A stretch of 64,000 nucleotides of DNA from Punica granatum (lineage: Eukaryota > Streptophyta > Magnoliopsida > Myrtales > Lythraceae), in the NCBI RefSeq assembly GCF_007655135.1, contig NC_045127.1, positions 42,481,538 to 42,545,537 on the forward strand, written 5' to 3'. The number at the start of each line of letters is the position of its first letter. The stretch's first letter is position 1. Below the pieces are notes generated by a model that ran no database searches, was not told the DNA's origin, and saw nothing but the letters and a program-made list of their open reading frames with translations. Positions 56,341 to 64,000 of this stretch are shown here, piece after piece. Position numbers and translations under genes: made by a program.

Positions 56341-58443
56341 GTTTCTTCTTACTGGGTTGAAACTAGCGGATTTTTCTTGAATTTCTCGACTTTTTGAAAC
56401 CTTAGGGTTGTGTGGGGAGGTGTTCGATGGGTTTTGGCAGTTCAAACTGGTCTAGAAATGCTTGAAACCCAGGTGGGTATTTTTGACCCGAGAAGGCCAT
56501 TAATATGCCCGGTTCTGTGCTAGCTTGATCCGATGGGTTTGAGGATCCAAATGGAAAGTCTAAGCTCAAAAATGGACTTAGGGGGTCCAAAATAGGTGGG
56601 ATATGAAGTTTGGTTGAGTTTCGAGTTAAACTAGAAAGGTGGATGTCGGAAAACCGGGAAAGCTTAAGGGGAACCGATTCTGGAAAGGCCTGGAACGGTG
56701 GAATGGAGGCTTCAAATGCTGAAACTAACCCCGGAAATGGACTCAGGAGGTCAAATACATGTGGGATATGAAGTTTGTTTGAAGCTTGGTTAAGCCGGAT
56801 GGCGCGGTCGCTGGAAAACGGTTGAGTTTTCCGACAATTTTGGCCTTTGCTTGGGCTATGTGATTTTGCTGAATCTCAAGGGGCTTGAGAGCTTTTTGCT
56901 TGAATGGAAGATGCAATGGATGAAGGCAAGTGTGTGTGTGTAAGCTTGAAGATGCTTTATGCTATATATATGCATGAAGATAGAAAGGAATTAATGCATG
57001 GATGCTGATGGAAGAGTGTTAGAATGGAAGACTTGAGATATTTTGAATACAAGTGGGCAATGGTGGCTAAGCTTGTCTTGAGCAAGGGGAAAAAGATGTC
57101 GTGGGTCCCACACGGGTTGGAGGTGAATCGGGAATGCTCGGATGTCGATCGGTTACGTGTTCGAGTTCCGTGAATCGAAAGAACGTTGTATCGACAGTGT
57201 GTGCGATAAAACAATCCTGATGAGCCTAAGATTGTTCATTTTGCATGAGAAATGCTCGTGTGGTTTTTTAGGTTCGGAAGCCAGTTTTGCTTATTTCAAG
57301 CGATCAGAACAAAGTTAGTCATTTCTGAGAATGTATCTCGTGTCTGCATTCCGTATTGGTCATTTTGACGTGCATTGTTAATCAGCCTGAACAGTTGACC
57401 AATAAGCCGGTATTGCAAATGTGAAGCCGGAGATGTCATAGGAGTCCGAAACCAGATTTCTCAGAATACTTTCTGAGTTGCTTGGATGATCCGGAGATCT
57501 TTGCGATCTTTGTTCATTGAGAACGGACTCCGAAGGATTGAAAAAGTGCATTTGAGACCCTAAAAGCATTGTTCTGAGGGCCTAGATAGGTTGTGCGATT
57601 CCGTCTGAGGATTTCACAGTGAGCATTGGAATGAGTATCACTGTATTGGCCAACCATACGACGTCAAGTTTCTGCCAAAAGGACATCCGGTTATGAATTT
57701 CCGTTGAAAATAGTCTTTTCTGCCATTCGAAGGTCATTCGGGAAACTAAAAGGGATATTGCAGTCTGATTTGCCCATTTGCGTATGTCCGTTGTAGTTTT
57801 TTGGGCAATGCATAGCTAACTTGGATTACCGATGTTCTGTCAGAGCAGTCTCTGAATATGGTTTTCCGTTGAGGGGTATGCTTATTCTGCCGTTTGGGAG
57901 TTATTCGAGGTATCTGCGTGACTTCCAAAGAACAATCTGAAGCAATGCTCATGTTTAGTATAATTGTTGGATGTGACTGCATTTGACATCGATCATTAAC
58001 TTTTCTCTAGTGAACCGATGTTTTTGGACTCCCACTAAAAAGTTGCCTACATACAGAAAATTGCTCTATATAGAGCAGATGATCTGCGAAATGTGTTTGA
58101 AGATACTTTTCATCTATTTGGCACCGCTAGGGATTTTTGGAGTCCAATATTGACTATCTTCTGATGGTCGAGCGAACCAACAGAAAATAGCACTATCGGC
58201 GATGTATTCTGAAAACATCGGTTTGGATGCCGTCTGGGTTCCTTGTTTTCTCTGTATGTTTTTGGATGATCCTCTATGTTCTTCTGTCATGTGCTTGAAT
58301 CATCTGTCTATCTCTGTTGACTTGAGAATGAATAACAATTTGCTGCTCTGTCGAGCCCTCTTATGCGTGGATGCTCAAGTCGTAGTCTGAATTGCTGTTA
58401 ATAGGCATTGCCTGAACTAGTGAACGAAAATGGGGTGCTGACA

Positions 58444-58622
58444 CTTAACCCTAGACCCGGGCAACTCACCGGCACTCGACCTACGGGATCGTAAACAGGT
58501 AATGACGACTCATTCTCACGCATGTCCATCGCACATCTCTCGGGAAGGTGGATACTCCCAAGCCGTGTGATCAACGCATACGTATGCGGGCCTCGATGAG
58601 ACGAAATTCGGGTCCGCAAACA
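58444..58622 (-). mobile_element. LTR-family fragment F (5' end)
   Basis: On the minus strand it begins TGTTTGCGGACCCGAATTTCG and follows the first roughly 180 bp of the LTR family in degenerate form. It abuts the 3' end of E exactly, head to head. Confidence 0.65.
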
Positions 58623-60349
58623 TTAAATCGATTGTATTTAAAGGCTTCCAAACAAGCGCCAAACTCGGAGACCCATTAAGTCGAAGCCATTAAGTTAATC
58701 GTGTTTAAAGGAATGTTTCCAAATAAGCGCCAAGCTCGGAGGCCCATCAAATCGAGGATTAATGGCGGAGTTTAGAGATCAAGTCTCAAAAACCCTTCTA
58801 ACAGTGTTTAGATAAAGTAAAGAGAATTAGAGGATTATTCTTGTATTTACAAGAGTTGAATTAGAGATTGTAACTCATTAAATTCAATTAAATCGAAAAT
58901 TCATCACATAAATTCCTGTCTTCTTTCAAACTCGAAATTTGTTGTGCACAAAATGCAATGAATTTGTGAGTATATTTTATAGATATTAAACAAATCAGAA
59001 TATATTTTTTGGTTTTTGTATTATACGTTATAAATAGGATGTACTGCGCACATTAACGATGACCTATTTAGTTCTTGAAGAACACTGCTACCACATGCAT
59101 GCTCTCAAAAATTGCGTCTTCCACAAAATGCAAAAGTAAGTTGTTCAATTGTTATTGTTTCATGTCAAATTCTTTTTTGCATGTGATAGATTTGAATTTT
59201 TTTTCTTTCATTTTTATGGATTTGTGAAACTCTTTTCATCTAAGGAACAAGCAAATGGCCAAGGAATTAGGGAATTTGCTCCATCATTCTCTTCAGGTGG
59301 ATCCATTAATAAGGGGATTAATTAGTGAAAGTTATCTTTATTTTTCTAATGTTGAAGAACTATAAAAAGCTAAACAAACAACACTAACATTCACAAGAAG
59401 CGGTTCTATAATTGTTTCTTTGACCAGTGCTCTCTTTGATTGTCCACATTCTCGATCTCATCTTATAATTTTATTTTTCACTTTTTTTGCACTCATGCAC
59501 GCGAGTTTATTTTACTACGTCTCTCTTTGCTTTTTTTTTTTAATTACAGATAAACTTTTGTAGGATTATTGAGTTCTTCAATTTTATGTATGTGTTAACA
59601 TAAGACAAAATGTAACACCATATGAATTGCGACAATATTAAAGACAAAAATAATCATCTTGCCGTGATTGAAATTTTCTATTTAATTTATTATAAATAAT
59701 CTTGATAATATTGAATTTTTCAAAACTTATATATATGGAATTCTCTTCTTTTTATATATATATATATATATATTTTTTTTTTTCCTTTTACCTTATTCGT
59801 GAAATTAAATTACAATTAGTATTATATATATAATAGTCTACTGATAACGATTGTATTTTACTATTTTTCTCAATGTGCAATTGCAAATTACTATTTTCCA
59901 TATATCATAACAAATATATTATAGAAAAAAATTAATAAAGAAAAAGATCACGTTTTATTCCGAGCAACTTATGGGCTTCACGATTAGTATATGTATTTTA
60001 TATTGTTAATCATTTGGGGACTCATTCTTTGGGGGGACTCATTCTCTGGGGGGACTCCAGGGAATAGGTGGTTTCCCATTTTAGAGGAATCGTTTCCGGA
60101 ATTTAGCGGAAGCGGATATTGATCCCCTTGAAACAAACATTCACAATCAAAATGAGGCATTCCAATTCCAATTCCTTCTCATTATTTTACTAGCCAAACA
60201 GGTTAATTTTTGTTTGGTTTAGATTGGAATCAAAATTGGATTCCTTCTATAATAATTCAGTTAAAAATATTATATATTGGTGGCAGCTATGAGTTGCAAA
60301 GGTGGAAAATTATTTCCACGAAATTATTATGAGTTTTAAAATTTGATTC
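58623..60349. other. Intergenic, AT-rich
   Basis: A duplication of about 68 bp lies at 58625-58770 (phrases 'AAGCGCCAA(A/G)CTCGGAG(A/G)CCCAT'). The rest is AT-rich with an AT run at 59754-59773. No gene is recognised. Confidence 0.5.
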
Positions 60350-61505
60350 CAATTGAAAATCCAATAGTCCGATAGGTTTATATGGACTTGAGCTCATATC
60401 CAATTAAAAGTTCAAAATAATAAGTAATGGTACCAAAGCCATATATTAACCTATGAATTTTTCTTTTCTTTTCCGATATGGGGATTTTATCCCATTTTAC
60501 TCCTCAACACCCGCCTTCACGTACAACCTGTGGTTATTTACCTACACGTTGTCACGTGCCCTTAATCACCCGTACTTAATAATTGACCTCGAGCCGAGCT
60601 CTTCTTTCGTGCTCAGGTGGTGGGGGCTAACACAAGGAGCTCTTTTAGCTATACTCAGACATATTGGGCCTGGCATGGTGTGAGTGCATGCGCATAAGCG
60701 TAACCTGTGCTCTGAGACCATATTGTAAATCCATTTGGTTTATACGGGCTTGTGCCCATTTCCACTTAAAAGCTTAAGCTGATAAGTGGTGATACCCAAC
60801 CTCATATAAACTCATTAGTTTCTCTTTATATTTTTTATGTGGAATTAATAATCTCAATACTCGCCCTCACATGCAACGTGTAGTATTGTCACGTGCCCTT
60901 AAACATTCACTTTCAACAATTGACCTCGAGTTGGACTCATCTTCCATACTCGAATGAGAGGGGACTAACACAAGGCTCTCTTTTGGCTATTCTCGAATAT
61001 ATCAGGATTGGCATGGTGTTGGTGCGCGTATTGCATATCTATTGGGCTTATACGGGCTTGAGTTCATTTTCACTTAAAAGCGCAAACTAATAAGTGGGGA
61101 TACCTAAATCTCATATAAACTCGTCAGTTTCTCTATATATTTTATATATGGGATTAATAATCTGAACACCTGCCTTCATATGCTCTTAAACACCCGCTCT
61201 CAATAATTGACCTCGAGTTGGACTCATCTTCTATGCTCGAGTGACGGGGACTAACACGGGGTGCTCTTTTGGCTACTCTCGAATATACTAGGTTTGACGT
61301 GGTGTTCGTGCGCATACATGCGTGAGCGCGCATAAGCGTAACCTGGTTCTGATTCCTTATTGAATTTCCACTGGGCTAATGCGGACTTGAACCTATATCA
61401 ATTTAAAATTTCAAGCTAATAGGTGATAGTATTCAAGCCACATATTAACTAATGAATTTTTCTTTTCTTTTCCGATGTGAGATCTTTATCCCATTTTACT
61501 CCTGA
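60350..61505 (-). mobile_element. TRIM-like tandem array
   Basis: Four LTR-like units (starting near 60360, 60720, 61030 and 61350) alternate with three internal modules. The units share phrases such as 'TTTATACGGGCTTG', 'CACTTAAAAGC' and 'ATATAAACTC'. The internal modules share 'ACACCCGCC', 'GACCTCGAG(C/T)' and 'GGCATGGTG'. At 60709-60720 GCTCTGAGACCA is an 11-of-12 complement of the initiator-tRNA primer site, placed exactly before an LTR-like unit, so the array is on the minus strand. It is non-coding and the units are only about 300 bp, as in TRIM elements. Confidence 0.6.
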
Positions 61506-62242
61506 ACGATTCCTATCTCTAATTCCATGATTCTGTGGGGATTTCTGATTCCGGTTTTTTGGGGAGATGGATTGCTGCATATGGGGTGATTGGAATCGAA
61601 TTTTCGGTTAATAAACATCAACAATCGGAATTAACAATTCCAGGAAATTTTCGTAACAATACAAACTTCCCCTCATTCTCGGACAAGAACAATGCATTGA
61701 ATGGACTGAGTCCATAATATCCATGTAAGCAAGTCAATGAGTCCAATAACGATAAGCCCAAATTAATTGATTTCATAGGATGAGGCCCAGATCTGATTGG
61801 ATTTGGTCTTCTGATGAAGATGAAATTTGGCCCATCATCAGAAACAACGTGCAGGAAAAACCTTCAAATCCAAGATCCAGCCATCGAGGAAGAACACATA
61901 CAAAAAAATATGAATTTCCTAAACAGTAGAATTGCAATGTTCCTCTTCTTGATTGTAATTTTGGAGATATCTTTTAAATTGACTGAGAATTATATGGTCA
62001 AACCATAGCAAAGTCTCCAATCAACAAAAAATTCAATGTAATGAATACATTGCACTAAGGTAGTATGAGTATTAGCCTCCGAAACCATTAAAAAAGTACC
62101 ATAATAAGGAAGGTCTATATACCTCTAACAGAGGAGCGGAATATATGGGACTAAGAATAAATTAGAGGCGTTGAAATGCTACTTGTGAGAAAACATAGAA
62201 CATCATAATTTCAAATTGAACGTCAATGCAGTAAACCCTCTC
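61506..62242. other. Intergenic, no gene recognised
   Basis: No supported coding region. Short forward frames near 61535-61717 and 61814-62008 show no domain. Confidence 0.5.
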
Positions 62243-64000
62243 TGTGCGCACCCGAATTTCATCTCGTCGGGGCACGCGTGCGCGCGCCTATGCAACGCGG
62301 CTTGGGAGTGTCCACCTTCCTGGGGATGCGCGACGGACGCACGTGAGAAGGAGTCGCCACTTGCCATTTTACGACCCGAAAGATCGAGGGCCGGCAAGTT
62401 ACCCGGGTCTAGGGGTACGGGGTACACCTAATTGCTAAGGCATATGGTCTGCGAAACTCGAGGTTCCGAATTCGGGGGTTCTGTTACATGCGAGCCTATA
62501 TCTCGCATGCCCTATCGGTACTCTAGCTTGTCTAAGCTTGCCATTTTAATTTAATTACCGCTTAATTAAGTTCCGCTCATCTTACGCGTTTTGACACCGT
62601 AAATTCGAAAGAACACTCCGACCGTCCACTCTCCGACCGGGATTCTTACATGAATAAATGTACAACATAAATCCTTACATTGTCTTCTCAAATAAATAAA
62701 ATACAAATTACAACAACTGAATCCCGGTCGAATCGCGTTCGGTTATTATTCCACTTGTGCTCACCGTGTGGTTTGAAAGACTGGAATTGAAATTAAGATG
62801 CGCGCTCAGTGTTAGGGGGTTAGACCCCGTGATCTACGGTTGGGGGGTTGGACCCCCTATGGATCGTATCCTAAGGGATCAGGCTCGATCCGCATAACAA
62901 AACAAGTGCAATAATGTAACAAAACGGGCATACATAAACAAACAATTGGGTTTTATTATTGCCGAATTTACGTGAATTAACCAATTATTAACCGGGGTAT
63001 CTTGGCATGCAAATCCTACCCTAAACAGACAAAGTGGGTACAAGGTGTGAAATCGATCAAGGATCGCCTCGGGAAGGTATTTCGCACTTGGCATTATTTT
63101 CGAGGACTTGACGTACGTGACGTCTGTTGTCAAATCTTATGTTTGTGGATTGCTTTTAGAATTGTTCTATGTTGTGACACTATGGTTGTTACAAGTTATT
63201 ACCGAATATGGATTCCGCTCGTAAGTCCTAGAACCTAACGCTTATCCCGCTATTGCCCGTTTTTGTCTTAACCAGGTATATAATTAGTCCGGTGTTTGTA
63301 TTTTGAGCCAATCCACCCGAACTAACTACCCGAGACTATGCTAGAGTAATAAAAAACTCATCGGTCGGATAGAGCGGGCTGTGCAGATGAAGCTGCGCCT
63401 AGACAGGTAGCCCATCCCTACCCTAATACCGTAGTGTTTCTATTATTCTAACCCTAGGGGTGTCGCTAAGTTGCAAATAGACGATTTTGCCCTTGAGGTG
63501 AAAATATTTTCAGAAAAGAGAGATCATGCGGCGCGGGCCGCCTCGGCCTGTGACCGGCGCTAACCGATCCCCTGGACCCTCCAAGGTTGTCAAGAACCCC
63601 AGAAAACCAAAAGATCGGTTAATCTATCCGGAAGTGATCTAAGAAGAACTTCCACATCCCGACCTGAGTTTCCTGAAATCAGGTGAGGCCTCGAGTCAAG
63701 ACGCGCAAGTCCTTCCTGGACATCCATGTCACATCGAACTACGTGTCTCGAGTTTTATAAAATTTGCAAGTTTTGAGAAGGGCACCAACGCATGTTTGCA
63801 ACCTATCGACGCGTGTTACCGGTTTATTACCAATTCGTACAAAATTATTAGGGCCAAGTGAATTAATTAATCGTGTGAACGTTCAATTACCCCGTTAGTG
63901 GAATTATTGATTAAATTAATTAATGTTTTGCCAAATGCTCTAAATATTCGAGTTTCGGACCGTCGAGCCGATCATTGATGGACCGTCCGATGCGAATCCT
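62243..64000 (+). mobile_element. Very long LTR, copy D (cut by window end)
   Basis: It begins TGTGCGCACCCG at 62243 and follows the first 1.76 kb of the LTR family without large gaps. It carries the same extra CCGTCCACTCTCCGAC segment as solo LTR C. Whether it is the 5' LTR of a full element or another solo copy cannot be told from this window. Confidence 0.85.

Larger units (their letters stand above)
54658..58443 (+). mobile_element. Older LTR-family relative E, right part
   Basis: It resumes the sequence interrupted at 50546. It first follows LTR A (near 15860-16500), including CATCGACGCG, TTAATCATGTGAGCATCCC, TTAAACACGG and GGAATCAATAAAAC phrases. It then diverges completely in its 3' half while still ending GGGGTGCTGACA at 58443. 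E may therefore be a related family with a different 3' half. A 190-bp tandem duplication lies at 55961-56340. No coding region is supported. Confidence 0.65.

Noticed and set aside
1..64000. CRISPR arrays, bacterial operons, rRNA genes, viral insertions
   Set aside because: Tandem arrays here have no unique spacers, no polycistronic gene layout exists, and I saw no rRNA or recognisable viral or reverse-transcriptase protein motifs.

Overview
This is a stretch of plant nuclear DNA, most likely from a dicot. The evidence is one intact intron-containing homeodomain-leucine zipper gene, AT-rich intergenic DNA, dense nested transposons (very long LTRs, TRIM-like units, SINEs, MITEs, Mutator-type fold-backs) and a plant-type snRNA promoter. 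Nothing looks prokaryotic, and I see no CRISPR array, rRNA or convincing tRNA gene.

Layout. 0-14.3 kb: a possible first exon of a leftward gene at the very edge, then small repeats (MITEs, a Mutator-type fold-back at 4.43-4.78 kb, SINE-like copies) and a candidate Pol III non-coding RNA gene at about 10.93-11.09 kb. 14.3-26.3 kb: two direct copies of a very long terminal repeat (about 4.3 and 3.7 kb) separated by 3.7 kb that contains a 29-bp minisatellite and no recognisable gag or pol. 26.3-34.1 kb: a cluster of elements with inverted arms, including two fold-backs with perfect 10-bp and 9-bp target duplications and a Pack-MULE-like element carrying a gene fragment. 36.4-37.5 kb: the only confident protein-coding gene, a two-exon HD-Zip class I transcription factor of the ATHB7/ATHB12 type, with TRIM-like sequence, G-boxes and a long CA microsatellite upstream. 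37.6-49.5 kb: AT-rich DNA, more TRIM fragments and a non-repetitive block with weak hints of a leftward gene. 49.5-58.6 kb: a solo LTR with a perfect 5-bp target duplication, inserted antisense into an older relative of the same LTR family. 60.35-61.5 kb: a TRIM-like tandem array. 62.24 kb to the right edge: another copy of the long LTR, cut by the window end.

The window is therefore one stress-type regulatory gene in a repeat-rich neighbourhood. The LTR family can be defined from the window itself: it starts TGTGCGCACC and ends GGTGCTGACA, and the boundaries are fixed by the target duplication of the solo copy. The most unusual items are the USE/TATA-driven putative small RNA gene, the fold-back whose arms are in-frame 21-bp repeats, the Pack-MULE-like gene capture, and the LTR pair that shares 174 bp outside the LTR boundary. 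All homology statements are by eye; no database search was run.
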